A stretch of 64,000 bases of DNA. Source: Oceanobacter sp045430275. GTDB taxonomy: Bacteria; Pseudomonadota; Gammaproteobacteria; Pseudomonadales; Oceanobacteraceae. Below the pieces are notes generated by a model. That model was not told where the DNA came from. It did no database searches and saw only the letters and a list, made by a program, of their open reading frames with translations. Positions within the stretch are counted from its first letter, which is position 1. Each line of letters opens with the position of its first letter. Both the position numbers and the translations under genes were made by a program. The DNA lies in contig JAILXU010000006.1 of assembly GCA_045430275.1 (NCBI GenBank), forward strand, positions 1-64,000. Reading direction: 5' to 3'. Shown piece after piece: positions 5,426-14,699 of the stretch.

Positions 5426-8400
5426 CCTCAGATTGGCATGAGAAAACCCTAGTTTCGGGTGGTATAGCCAGCCGTTGTCTGCGCCTTTGGCTTGCAAGTC
5501 GAGGTACACAAATCGATCTTCTATCACATCATCTTCAAGCTTGAGCTTTTCACCAAGATCGTCGATCACCTCTTGCAAATCTGGCGTTCCCCAAAAACTG
5601 ATTTTTGGGTTCTCTTCAAGGGTTCGAGGTACTCGCAACTGCGGCATCTCTCTCACCTGCCAGTAGTCGTCACGGGTAATAAAATTCCAGTTTGCTTTTT
5701 CCTGACCGTCATCCAGGCGTTTAAACCAGTAACGCTGCCTACCCTGCGGGTCGTAACGAAATGGCTGCTTGCGCTGCAACTGGCCACTTAGACTGGCCTG
5801 TGACCGCCACCAGTGACTCGCCGGGATAACGTTTAAGCCTGCTGAATCACTGCCCAATACATAATTGCGGGTCACATGGTGTTCAAAATCCACCAGATTA
5901 CTGGCCGGAGTAAACTCCAAGCGTTTACGGATACGAACACGGGAGTCGATAGACTGCCATTGCTCAGATGTCAGGATCTGATTCAAATCATGGCTGTTAA
6001 GCCGAAACTCATCGGTCTCAAAACCAGGTCGACAAAACGTTGGCTGAGTCCCGCGATAACGGCGGCTGCGAAGATTGGTTTCAAAGATGCTGAGATTAGG
6101 AGAGCTGACAGGTTCAAACCTATGCCGCCTAACCCGCCCCGCGAGTTGAATAATCGAACGCATGGAAGATGGCTCACAGATCGCCCAGTCCGCATCCCAA
6201 TCCCTGCCCGTTTCGCATACAGGACTGGCAAGAACCACCAGTATCTGGTTTTGCTCTTCATAGCTATCCAGTAAATGCCGAATACGGCTTGAGGCAAACC
6301 AGTCCTTTTCATTGTGTCGAGTCAACACGGCATCCAGCGAACGCTCCATAGCCGAGCGGATAATCAGTGGATGCTGAGAATGATAAACACACAGGTGAAT
6401 CCGATAATTTTCAGGCAAAGCTGTTTTCATCAAGCAGCAGGCAATATCGGTAATCGGGTCGATATTGGCCAGTCGCACCAGCCCCGTGCTTATTCGCTTC
6501 CCGGTTTTGGCGTCCTTCTCGGAGGAATCATCATGATGCTGTTGAATCAGCTCCAGTAGCTGGGCAGCCACGGGCTGATAGCGATCTTCACCTTCGATAT
6601 TTTCCAATTCCGAGAGCGCCACTAACCGTGGGACTCGACGCTGCTGATCCGCCTTTTTAGCCAGCGTACTTGAACGCGCCTGAGTGAATTCGTCATGGGC
6701 AGAGGTAAAAGAGCAAACATCGGTACATTGCAGGCTACGCCGATCAAACTCATCAAACCAGGCGCAAACAACATTGGGAGCACGATTCTCTGCCCGACCG
6801 CGATTTTTTTGATATTGGGTTCGACCTGCCAGATAGGCATCGAACAAACCTTCCATCAAATCCGGCGGCAAGGTCGCAGAAGACAGCAAGACCTTACTGC
6901 CCAGCAATCCGGCCCAATTCACCAAACGACATAACGCCGAAAAATCCTCTTGAGAGAAATCATCCGGCTCATCCAGCACCAGATCCGAGGTCATCAGCCT
7001 CAGCATAGGTGGGATAAATCGGGGGCCTTTCAAGCGCTCCGTTGCAGGCATCAGATGATCGATGGTGCAGGTAACGACAGGGGCATTAAGCAGCTTCAGG
7101 GCACCAGGGGATTTATCCAGCCACTGCTTGAGCGCACCATCATCAATGCCGCCATCGTAGTGAACAAATTCGTTCTCTAGCATCAACTCTTCAGCAGAGT
7201 CCGAACCTTGAACCTTGCTTTCGCCCTCATCGGACTGCTGCATTTCAAACAACTGACGCACGGAGCCATCCCCCACCAGCACGGCCAGATCTTCCGCACC
7301 GAACCCCAGTCGTTCACGCAAAGCCGCACCGGTTTGCAGCGTCAGGGTTCGCAAGCCCAGAGCAATGGTGAATCTGGCACCGGTATCTGGCCTGGCCAAC
7401 GCGTACATAATGCGGCCATTGGCCAGTGTTTTACCGCATCCGGTGGATGCCATATTGATACCAAAGAAGCCCTGTTCATCCGATAGTGGCTGCAAGCCTT
7501 CCGCCAGATCAAAGGCTTTGTCTTGCCAGGCAAAACGGCGGTCTTTGCTGCGTTTTCGAAAGCCTTTGTGACGGGCAATGGTCGGTAAAGCACCACCCAA
7601 TGCCATCAAAGAACGAAACACTCGCGACGACGTTTTCTCAACACCGACCAGGTGCTCATCCAACTTTTGCTTTAACTCGCCGTTTTCACTATTGGCATAA
7701 AGAGGGAAGCTTTTTGAACCATAGTATTTGTGTGGAGGCTGCCCAGAATAATGATGATCCGCCAGTATCAGCGCCATACGCGCCGTGTGCATCACATAGC
7801 TGTTCGCGCACCATCGGGTCTCTTGTTGAAGTGCTGGTTGCGCCAACATATTTTGGGCGATCTTCTGGGCGTGCTCACACCATTTGGCGCTGCTGAACGG
7901 CAGTGTTTTCTTTTCCATCGACCAACACGCTGTTTTGTCTTTTGCACTAGCCTCCCCACGCTCTCCGCACCAATCACTGCGAATGCCCGCTGGCAGCTTT
8001 TGCAAGGCAGGCATACGAATCGACAATTCTTTTTTGAGTGTCTTTTCACAGGGCATACGGTGATGAGAAACGATCAACCAGCCAATCGCTGCCGCAATGG
8101 GAGGCAGATTTTTGAAAGGGCTGACGGTTTTATCCAGTCCATCCTTATTCAAACTCTCAAGACATAACTTGGTGGCAGACTTATCGACGCTAGCCAATCG
8201 CTCCAGCCAATCACTGTCGGAATCAGTGCCAACAAAAGCTTCAAAAAGACGAAGCGATACCCACTCATGGCGATAGGGATCAGCAGTTTTACCATTGCCT
8301 TTCAGCTTCTTCTGAAAGATTTTATTGGCCTTGCCAAAGTCATGAAATAAAGCCGCCAAGGCTGCAAACAGCCGAATAATTTCGCCAGTATGCCAGTCGT

Positions 8401-8710
8401 TTTCATCGGAACTTCTCAGCACATCCCTCCCAGTTCGATTGGTCGGAATCTTGCCCTGGGCGTTAAATAGCCGAGCATTGCCCACGATCCATTCCAGTTC
8501 CAACTGGCGCGCACCGCGTATTCGATGACACACCACGGCGGTATTACGCCGGGCAGTTTTGCGCAGCAGCTTGCGCACCATGATCAAGCCATCGTGGGTG
8601 ATGGCACCTTCCCAGCAACGATCCCCGGCCCGTTCAAAGAATTGGTCGAGAATACGGCGGGTTTCGATCAGGGCTTTTTTACCGCATTGGGATTTGATGG
8701 TAACGATCAT
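5417..8710 (-). CDS. cas3: Cas2-3 fusion nuclease-helicase (type I-F)
   Basis: 1097 aa with the I-F layout. Residues 1 to about 95 are a Cas2-like domain that partners Cas1 during spacer acquisition. The HD nuclease follows, with H123-D124 (FHDFGK), H148 and H215-H216. The superfamily 2 helicase has Walker A STGCGKT (422-428), the DEXD-type box DEPDD (580-584), SATLPP (611-616) and a motif VI QLAGRVRRH. A C-terminal domain follows. It degrades DNA marked by the Csy complex. Its ATG overlaps the cas1 stop as ATGA, so the two adaptation genes are coupled. The stop lies within a plus-strand terminator hairpin, and a long gap separates it from csy1. No frameshift or motif loss is seen. Confidence 0.98.
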   Translation of the reverse strand: MIVTIKSQCGKKALIETRRILDQFFERAGDRCWEGAITHDGLIMVRKLLRKTARRNTAVVCHRIRGARQLELEWIVGNARLFNAQGKIPTNRTGRDVLRSSDENDWHTGEIIRLFAALAALFHDFGKANKIFQKKLKGNGKTADPYRHEWVSLRLFEAFVGTDSDSDWLERLASVDKSATKLCLESLNKDGLDKTVSPFKNLPPIAAAIGWLIVSHHRMPCEKTLKKELSIRMPALQKLPAGIRSDWCGERGEASAKDKTACWSMEKKTLPFSSAKWCEHAQKIAQNMLAQPALQQETRWCANSYVMHTARMALILADHHYSGQPPHKYYGSKSFPLYANSENGELKQKLDEHLVGVEKTSSRVFRSLMALGGALPTIARHKGFRKRSKDRRFAWQDKAFDLAEGLQPLSDEQGFFGINMASTGCGKTLANGRIMYALARPDTGARFTIALGLRTLTLQTGAALRERLGFGAEDLAVLVGDGSVRQLFEMQQSDEGESKVQGSDSAEELMLENEFVHYDGGIDDGALKQWLDKSPGALKLLNAPVVTCTIDHLMPATERLKGPRFIPPMLRLMTSDLVLDEPDDFSQEDFSALCRLVNWAGLLGSKVLLSSATLPPDLMEGLFDAYLAGRTQYQKNRGRAENRAPNVVCAWFDEFDRRSLQCTDVCSFTSAHDEFTQARSSTLAKKADQQRRVPRLVALSELENIEGEDRYQPVAAQLLELIQQHHDDSSEKDAKTGKRISTGLVRLANIDPITDIACCLMKTALPENYRIHLCVYHSQHPLIIRSAMERSLDAVLTRHNEKDWFASSRIRHLLDSYEEQNQILVVLASPVCETGRDWDADWAICEPSSMRSIIQLAGRVRRHRFEPVSSPNLSIFETNLRSRRYRGTQPTFCRPGFETDEFRLNSHDLNQILTSEQWQSIDSRVRIRKRLEFTPASNLVDFEHHVTRNYVLGSDSAGLNVIPASHWWRSQASLSGQLQRKQPFRYDPQGRQRYWFKRLDDGQEKANWNFITRDDYWQVREMPQLRVPRTLEENPKISFWGTPDLQEVIDDLGEKLKLEDDVIEDRFVYLDLQAKGADNGWLYHPKLGFSHANLRKK

Positions 8711-9699
8711 GGGGCGGCTGTTCCTTGCTCTGAGTTGCCTGTCTGTTCGGCCACGGCTTTGATCGCGTCGATCATACGGTCAAGCACTTCAAACTTCTGG
8801 AATTGGCTGATGAGTTGCTGGCGAAATTCAGTTTCGTCGTGGCCCGCCATGGCCGAAGTAAACGCCGTCGGCAGAACCACAGCGTCTTTAATTAAATCAG
8901 CAACATCAAATACCAAGCCGCCCCGGCGAGTTTTTCCGTGCAGAACCGCCAATCCATGCGGCAGACCTAATACCCAGCAGGCGGTTGCCGCGAGGCCGTA
9001 AGCCAGATAATTGCCATGATCGAGATAACGATTGGCCAAATCAGTGCCGCCGCCCTGTTTGGCGCGGGTAAAGTCACCGTAGTCCGTGGCGTTGCACACC
9101 AGCTTGTACAGCGCCTTGGTCATGATGGCTTCAGTCGTGAGTACCTCCTGAGTGCTGTTGGCATCGGCCAAACGCCGTTCAAACGACTGAATCACGCCCT
9201 CAAGCTGATTGGCTGAGACTGCAAAATCCAGTTCGCGGTTGTTCGAGAGCTTGCTCCAGATCTCTCGCAGGTTTTGCAGTCGGTAATCCTGAAAGCGGAT
9301 CGCGGCTTCCAGTCGTTGCTGGTCATCGAACCAGAACTGACACCATTGCCGAAGGTATTCGGTGGGCCGGTATTCACTTTGGGAGGTCAGCCATTCGACA
9401 TCGACTTGCACGTCGTTCGAGGCAAACAGTGGCGTACCACCGCCACCACAAAAGCCAATCAAAACCCCAGCCTTAGCCAGTTCACGCACTGCAGCCTGAG
9501 TAATCGAGGTGCCGGTTCCGAGCAAAATCACCGTGGTATTGGCAATGGGAATATTCCAGTAAAGCGATTCTTTACCAGCTTCGGTGACGTATTCAACGCG
9601 ACCGCCGTTGACTAACACACGACAGTATTGAAGGTAATAAAGGTTGGCTCGTTTGGAATGGAGAATGGTTTTGAGTTCGGAAGGCGTGAAGTCGTCCAT
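8707..9699 (-). CDS. cas1: Cas1 spacer integrase (type I-F)
   Basis: 330 aa, near the 324-327 aa of I-F Cas1. It integrates new spacers together with Cas2-3. The metal-binding residues are present: E190 (LTTEAIMTKALYKL), H254 (LAVLHGKTRRGG), D265 and D268 (FDVADLIKD). The N terminus SELKTILHSKRANLYYLQ is near identical to the Pseudomonas form. It is the first gene of the cas1-cas2-3 unit, overlapping cas2-3 by 4 bp. An inverted repeat at 9722-9741 sits just upstream of the start. Confidence 0.98.
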   Translation of the reverse strand: MDDFTPSELKTILHSKRANLYYLQYCRVLVNGGRVEYVTEAGKESLYWNIPIANTTVILLGTGTSITQAAVRELAKAGVLIGFCGGGGTPLFASNDVQVDVEWLTSQSEYRPTEYLRQWCQFWFDDQQRLEAAIRFQDYRLQNLREIWSKLSNNRELDFAVSANQLEGVIQSFERRLADANSTQEVLTTEAIMTKALYKLVCNATDYGDFTRAKQGGGTDLANRYLDHGNYLAYGLAATACWVLGLPHGLAVLHGKTRRGGLVFDVADLIKDAVVLPTAFTSAMAGHDETEFRQQLISQFQKFEVLDRMIDAIKAVAEQTGNSEQGTAAP

Positions 9700-9721
9700 G
9701 ATAGGTCATCCCTGAAAGTTG

Positions 9722-9741
9722 GTGTTATTTCAAAGTAACAC
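9722..9741. promoter_or_regulatory. Operator-like inverted repeat upstream of cas1
   Basis: GTGTTA (9722-9727) and TAACAC (9736-9741) are perfect arms around 8 bp, 23 bp before the cas1 start codon. The spacing resembles a dimeric repressor site in a promoter or 5' leader. No clear -35/-10 pair was found, and no copy of the mini-CRISPR target was seen here by eye. The binding protein is unknown. Confidence 0.4.
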
Positions 9742-9776
9742 ACTCACAGGGGTTGCTGTATTTGGACAACCTGTAA

Positions 9777-9812
9777 ACAAAGGCCGCTCAGCACCAACCG
9801 TTCAGCCTTTGT
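9777..9812 (-). terminator. Possible weak terminator after the VanZ-like gene
   Basis: ACAAAGGC (9777-9784) and GCCTTTGT (9805-9812) pair perfectly with a 20-nt loop, and the minus strand continues with TTT. It overlaps the last codons of the VanZ-like gene. The long loop and short T-run make it a weak candidate. It would separate that gene from cas1. Confidence 0.4.
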
Positions 9813-10224
9813 CGTCTACGATCTGAGCACCAGAGGCATCATCAACCGTCGGTACACTCTCCCCACGCCCCAGTATCCGTCCAATCCAGTTACGCAGCGG
9901 CCAGTACAGCAATACTGCGCCCAGAATCCCCAAGCTGTTGGCCAGCATATCGGCCCACGACATGGAGCGCCCAGGCACAAAGGATTGTCCGTATTCCATC
10001 GCCGCTCCCAGCAGCAAGCAGAACCCCACAAACAGGATTTCATTGCGTGGCGTTCGAAATCCCGTCAGGCCCAAAAAGGTCAGGCCGAAGTAGGCAATGA
10101 AGTGCGCAGCCTTATCGGAGTGCTGCGGGCCAGAAATAGCGACCGTTTGAGACAGGGAAGCCCATACAACAATCGCCAATGCAATCACGAGGAGAATGCG
10201 GATAGGAAGTAACAAACGGGGCAT
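9802..10224 (-). CDS. VanZ-like membrane protein
   Basis: About 140 aa from the internal ATG beginning MPRLLLPIRILL; an ATG 33 bp upstream (10257) is also open. Four hydrophobic segments are visible. The family motif with charged residues, SDKAAHFIAYFGLTFLG, follows the first segment, and a second conserved block, SWADMLANSLGILGAVL, lies near the C terminus. VanZ-like proteins are small membrane proteins of mostly unknown function; only some relate to teicoplanin resistance, so resistance should not be assumed. It lies between the M16 peptidase and cas1 on the same strand. Confidence 0.75.
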   Translation of the reverse strand: MPRLLLPIRILLVIALAIVVWASLSQTVAISGPQHSDKAAHFIAYFGLTFLGLTGFRTPRNEILFVGFCLLLGAAMEYGQSFVPGRSMSWADMLANSLGILGAVLLYWPLRNWIGRILGRGESVPTVDDASGAQIVDDKG

Positions 10225-10287
10225 AGTGTCGGGGCCTGAGGTAGCGTCAGCGAGCAACGTGCTCGCTGACAGATGGTGCCATGGTAT

Positions 10288-13191
10288 TCAGAAGTCGATG
10301 GCGGTCAAGCCCAATTTGTCGGCTGTGGCTTGTGTTCCGCGCGGGGCTATGACGGCCTGGCTGCCGGTTTGTTCCCGCAGGTATGTGTCGGCCACTCGTT
10401 GCACATCAGCCCAGGTGGTGGCCAACAGGCGCTCACGATATTGCTGACGCATGGCCAATGTGCGACCGGCTCTTTCCATGTGGTAGGTTTGCTTGGCTTC
10501 ACCCGCTGGGGAACCCGGACGATCCAGACTGCCGATCAGGCCCAGAATGGCTTGTTCAACCAGCGCCTCGTTCTGGCTCTGGTTCAGCAACCAGTCGACG
10601 GATTGGCGGAAGTCGTCAAAGGTGCCTTCCACTCGCGGATCACGGTAGGAGTAAAACTTGAAGCAGGCGTTCGCTGCGTCGTGGGTGGCTCCCGCACCGT
10701 AAGCACCGCCTTTTTCACGGATCGCGGTGTGCAGATAGCCATTACGCAACATGCCCGCCAGGATCGACAGAGCCGCTGAATCCGGGTGGTTTTGTGTGAC
10801 GGTTGGCAATGCCCAGGCACAGAAATTCACCTGTGAATCCACCATCCAGTAAGATGGCTGGGTTTCCATTTCCCATGGCAAGGCGACTGCCGGGGATGGC
10901 GCAGAGGCAGACCAACACCGGTTAACAGCATCCAAATGAGCCTGGGCATGAGGCTCGTCGTGTACCAGCAGCACATCACTCGGGGCTGATACCAGTGTTT
11001 GGGATAACTGCGTCAGTGCATTCGACAAGGAAACGCCACCATCGGCTGTGGCTTGCTGATGCTGTTGCTTCAACCGGGCCAGTTGCGGCATGCCTCCCAA
11101 TGTATTGGCAATATTGGCGGAGGCATTCAGAGACGCTGCGGCGGCTGCCATGGCGTAGCTGTGTCCACCGCCAGTAATGCCTTGTTCCTTGCGCGATTTT
11201 GATTGCGTCAGCAAATCCAGCAAACGGCCTGATTCATCAAAACGGGCTTCCTGCCAGGTCTGCTGCATCAGTTCAGCAAACGGTTGTGCCTTGCTGCCCA
11301 ATGCCTTGCCGGTCAAGACAGCATAGCCTTGCAGTTGATCCACTGTATCAACCTGGCTGCGAATGCTGTGATACGCCGTCAGGCTGCCCACCAGCGCGGT
11401 TTGTTTCTGTTGCTGTTGAAGATAGTCATTGCCTGCCGCACCCACTTCACTCCAGGCATTGGCAAAGAACGGCAACCAGCCCAATTGCTCCCGGTCGAGG
11501 GCGGGTAAATCGGCAATCAGTTGCTGATAGATAATGCCATTGGTGCCGCCCTGATAGGTCGTTAATGGCAGGGCATCGGCGGACGGTGTGGACGCTGGCA
11601 TCACCGGGCGGACATCCGGTGCCACATCTTCCAGTGTCACTTGCGGCAACAAGCCGGGGTCGTCTTCACTGGCCTGACGCTGCTTCAGGTCTTCTGTTTG
11701 CTGCATCAGTTGCTGAAGTTGCTCATCGGTCAGGTTCGCCTTGATAGTGGCCAGACGCGCCTCTTCCAAGCGTTGTTTTTCAGCATTCAGGCCATTATCA
11801 GGCACCAGACTGTAGCGAACCCGGTGACGATTATTCAACAGCAGGGTCTGGATAGCATTGGCAACAAAGCCCGGTGACGTGGCTTTTTCGCGCAGTCGCA
11901 CCAATGCCGGATCGAGGTTCAGCATCGCAACCGGGTCACCGTAATGAGTGGCCGCTGGCAGGGCATTGAAGATCAGTTGCAAACCATAGGGATAATGATC
12001 ACCGCCGATCTCACGCTGATGCAGCTCCAACTGATGCAAAGAGGCTTCGATCACACTGGCATCCACACCGTTTTCTGCAACCTGCGTCAACGTATCCAGA
12101 ATCAATGCTTCGATGGCTTCGGCATGCTCAGGTTCGCTGCTTTCCAGACCGCACAGGAAGCTCATTTCGCGATTGGACTCTTCCAGACCACACAACGGTG
12201 ACGGCGCGCCGCCCAGATCTGTTTGTTCCAGCGCCTTGCGCAGTGGTGATGCACTGTTATCCAGCAGGATCTGACTTAACAGTTGTGCTTCTAACTGGGC
12301 ATCCAGATCGGTTGAGCTGCCTAACAGCCATCCGACGACGTGGTGGGTTTGCTGACTCAGATCGTCGCCATCAACACCATAGTGCTCCTGCACGTTGACG
12401 GGCGCGGCGTAACGCTGCTCCAGCGGCACACTCCAGGTTTTCTCCTGGCGCTCAAAACGACTCAGGACGTGAGTCTCCAGCGATGCGTGCAGCTCCGTCA
12501 GGTCAATCGCTCCGGCGGTCATGAAGATGGCATTGGACGGGTGATAATGGCTGCGATAGAACGCCATCAGTTGTTCGTAGCTTAACTCGGTGATTTCTGC
12601 TGGCTCACCACCGCTGTTGTAGTGATAGGTGGTGGTCGGAAACAGATGGGAGCTGACACCCTGCCAGAGCTGGGCAATGGGTGACGACATCGCGCCTTTC
12701 ATTTCGTTAAACACGACACCTTTGTATTCCAGAGGCGATTGTGGATCGTCCGCGTCTTTCAATTCCAGGCGGTGCCCTTCCTGGGCAAAGTCCAGCGGGT
12801 CCAGACGCGAGAAAAAGACAGCGTCCAGATAGACATCCAGCAGGTTGTTGAAATCCTTGTCATTCAGGGACGCAAACGGATACGCCGTCCAGTCACTGCT
12901 GGTCATGGCATTCATGAAGGTGTTCAGGGAGCGGCGCGTCATCATAAAGAACGGATCACGCACCGGGTATTTTTCCGAGCCACACAATACGGTGTGCTCC
13001 AGAATGTGCGCCACGCCAGTGGAATCTTTGGGCATGGTGCGCACTGCGACGGTAAAGGCTTTTTCTTCCTGCCCGGTGGCCAGATGATAATGCACGGCTC
13101 CGGTGCCGATGTGCTCGTACTGCTGCACAACCAGACTCAGAGATTCAATTGCCGTCTCTCCAACATGACGGAACGCGGTATTCATGGACAT
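10288..13191 (-). CDS. M16C zinc metallopeptidase (presequence-protease/PreP-like)
   Basis: About 967 aa from the ATG at 13191, which has AAGG nine bases upstream; a 36-residue upstream extension in frame overlaps a terminator and is rejected. The inverted zinc motif HILEH (HXXEH) lies about 60 residues in, within GVAHILEHTVLCGSEKYPVRDPF, typical of the insulinase/PreP group. The distal glutamate is expected about 75 residues on, within VVFNEMKGAM. The tail has an M16-like second half with a KGGAYGAGA stretch. Such enzymes form a clamshell and degrade peptides. There is no signal peptide, so it is probably cytoplasmic. It is separated from pilZ by a terminator and precedes the VanZ-like gene. 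Confidence 0.92.
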   Translation of the reverse strand: MSMNTAFRHVGETAIESLSLVVQQYEHIGTGAVHYHLATGQEEKAFTVAVRTMPKDSTGVAHILEHTVLCGSEKYPVRDPFFMMTRRSLNTFMNAMTSSDWTAYPFASLNDKDFNNLLDVYLDAVFFSRLDPLDFAQEGHRLELKDADDPQSPLEYKGVVFNEMKGAMSSPIAQLWQGVSSHLFPTTTYHYNSGGEPAEITELSYEQLMAFYRSHYHPSNAIFMTAGAIDLTELHASLETHVLSRFERQEKTWSVPLEQRYAAPVNVQEHYGVDGDDLSQQTHHVVGWLLGSSTDLDAQLEAQLLSQILLDNSASPLRKALEQTDLGGAPSPLCGLEESNREMSFLCGLESSEPEHAEAIEALILDTLTQVAENGVDASVIEASLHQLELHQREIGGDHYPYGLQLIFNALPAATHYGDPVAMLNLDPALVRLREKATSPGFVANAIQTLLLNNRHRVRYSLVPDNGLNAEKQRLEEARLATIKANLTDEQLQQLMQQTEDLKQRQASEDDPGLLPQVTLEDVAPDVRPVMPASTPSADALPLTTYQGGTNGIIYQQLIADLPALDREQLGWLPFFANAWSEVGAAGNDYLQQQQKQTALVGSLTAYHSIRSQVDTVDQLQGYAVLTGKALGSKAQPFAELMQQTWQEARFDESGRLLDLLTQSKSRKEQGITGGGHSYAMAAAAASLNASANIANTLGGMPQLARLKQQHQQATADGGVSLSNALTQLSQTLVSAPSDVLLVHDEPHAQAHLDAVNRCWSASAPSPAVALPWEMETQPSYWMVDSQVNFCAWALPTVTQNHPDSAALSILAGMLRNGYLHTAIREKGGAYGAGATHDAANACFKFYSYRDPRVEGTFDDFRQSVDWLLNQSQNEALVEQAILGLIGSLDRPGSPAGEAKQTYHMERAGRTLAMRQQYRERLLATTWADVQRVADTYLREQTGSQAVIAPRGTQATADKLGLTAIDF

Positions 13192-13240
13192 AACCAATCG
13201 CCTTGGGTGTATTTTTCTCAATGGTAGTCGTACCAGCCAG

Positions 13241-13276
13241 AAAAAAGCACCCGGTTTTTTACAACCGCGTGCTTTT
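13241..13276 (-). terminator. Terminator after pilZ
   Basis: AAAAGCAC (13243-13250) pairs with GTGCTTTT (13269-13276), and the inner CGGTT pairs with AACCG. On the minus strand the stem is followed by TTTTTT. It closes the long housekeeping transcript that ends with pilZ. The A/T flanks are symmetrical, so it may also act on the plus strand. Confidence 0.85.
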
Positions 13277-13323
13277 AGAAAAGAGTTTGAGGCCAACACC
13301 GCCTCTGGCTGATCGCAGAATGC

Positions 13324-13668
13324 TTACATGGTGTGTGTCAGACGGTCAGACTTCAAGGCCCCGGCCAGGTGCGTTTCAATGCGGTTCCGGGGCATGGGAT
13401 CATCGCCCGTGAACTGAACGCCAATACCCGCCGCTTTATTCCCTTGCGCGCCTTTGGGAGTAATCCAGATGACCTTGCCCGCGACCGGAATTTTTTCCGG
13501 ATCGTCCATCAGTTTCAGCAACAGAAACACTTCATCACCCAACTGATACGCACGATTGGTCGGAATAAACAGGCCGCCGTCCTTAACAAAGGGCATATAC
13601 GCCGCGTACAGTACCGATTTGTCCTTGATGGTTAGCGTCAAAATACCGCTACGCCCCATTCCCGCCAT
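13324..13668 (-). CDS. pilZ: PilZ, type IV pilus assembly protein
   Basis: 114 aa, closely like P. aeruginosa PilZ (TLTIKDKSVLYAAYMPFV, GGLFIPTNRAYQLGDEVF, KIPVAGKVIWITPKGAQG, ending LAGALKSDRLTHTM). PilZ is needed for type IV pilus assembly and twitching. The family member itself lacks the RxxxR c-di-GMP site of other PilZ domains, and none is seen here. It starts 1 bp after holB, the same pairing as in Pseudomonas, and is the last gene before a terminator. Confidence 0.95.
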   Translation of the reverse strand: MAGMGRSGILTLTIKDKSVLYAAYMPFVKDGGLFIPTNRAYQLGDEVFLLLKLMDDPEKIPVAGKVIWITPKGAQGNKAAGIGVQFTGDDPMPRNRIETHLAGALKSDRLTHTM

Positions 13669-13669
13669 A

Positions 13670-14698
13670 TTAGCTCCCGTTGGATGTCAGCATGGATTGC
13701 CAGTCAATCAATAACGTTTCCAGTAACAGTTGCCGATTATGATAGCTGGCACCAGAATGAATTTCGCCGAGCACACTCGTGGCCCGAGCGTGCAAGGCTA
13801 ACAGTTTTGTCAAAGACAAGGTAGCACAGGCAAACCGGTTGGTGACGCGGGTTTCCCTTAGCAACGCTTCCGGCACACCGGAGCGCGCTTTGGTCAAATC
13901 CAGCAGCAAGGTTGCCATCCAGGACAACAGTTCAGCCAAATCGTCGTCTTTCCAGTATTTTATGGTGACATCCAGGCGCTGTTTCTGTTCCGCCCAATGA
14001 CACAGATTCCCCAACCACTGCTGGTATTTTTCTGCGCCACCCTGACGATGCCATTCCAATGCCGCCAAAGGTGCAAAATGATTATGACGCAGTGCTTCTT
14101 CAGCCTGCTCAGCCGGGACACCTTGCTGCTGCAACCAGTCCATCGACAACGCTTGTTCAGGCAATGCCAGCGGCACCGACTGACACCGGCTGCGTATGGT
14201 CGGTAATACCGCTGCCGGGCGCTCGCTTTCCAGCAATAGAAAACTTTCGCCAGGCGGCTCTTCCAGTGTTTTGAGCAAGGCGTTGGCCGAATTGGTATTC
14301 AACACCTCCGCCGGATGCAGAATCACCACCTGACACGGGCTGATTTGCGGCGTCTGATTCAGGAATTCATTCACCTTGCGAATGCCATCAATACGAATCT
14401 GGCGACTGCCATCCTGCGGTTCACAGATAATAAAGTCGGGGTGATTCCCGGCTTCCCATAAACGGCAACTGTGACATTCACCACACGCTTCGCTCAAGCC
14501 CTGGGCCTCGCGTCGGGTACACAACAACCAATGTGCGGTTTTCAGCGTTACCCGGTGCTTGCCCAACCCCGACAAGCCCGTAAACATCAGCGCATGGGGC
14601 AAGCCGGTACGCTGCTGACGCAACACCAGTTCGTCCCATACAGGCTGCTGCCAGGGTAATAATACGGTGATCGGCGACAGGGCTTCAGGCTGATCCAT
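13670..14698 (-). CDS. holB: DNA polymerase III delta' subunit
   Basis: 342 aa. Delta' is part of the clamp loader that puts the beta clamp on DNA. The AAA+ domain has a degenerate P-loop GLSGLGKH (41-48). A zinc-binding set of cysteines follows at C60, C72, C75 and C78 (CGECHSC). The arginine-finger motif IRSRC lies near 170, and LLKTLEEPP is a clear delta' signature. It lies between tmk (1 bp away) and pilZ, the standard order in gammaproteobacteria. Confidence 0.96.
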   Translation of the reverse strand: MDQPEALSPITVLLPWQQPVWDELVLRQQRTGLPHALMFTGLSGLGKHRVTLKTAHWLLCTRREAQGLSEACGECHSCRLWEAGNHPDFIICEPQDGSRQIRIDGIRKVNEFLNQTPQISPCQVVILHPAEVLNTNSANALLKTLEEPPGESFLLLESERPAAVLPTIRSRCQSVPLALPEQALSMDWLQQQGVPAEQAEEALRHNHFAPLAALEWHRQGGAEKYQQWLGNLCHWAEQKQRLDVTIKYWKDDDLAELLSWMATLLLDLTKARSGVPEALLRETRVTNRFACATLSLTKLLALHARATSVLGEIHSGASYHNRQLLLETLLIDWQSMLTSNGS

Positions 14699-14699
14699 C

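Noticed and set aside
9700..9801. A second target of the mini-CRISPR guide upstream of cas1
   Set aside because: No CC followed by the guide seed was found by eye, so RNA-guided control is proposed only for csy1-4.
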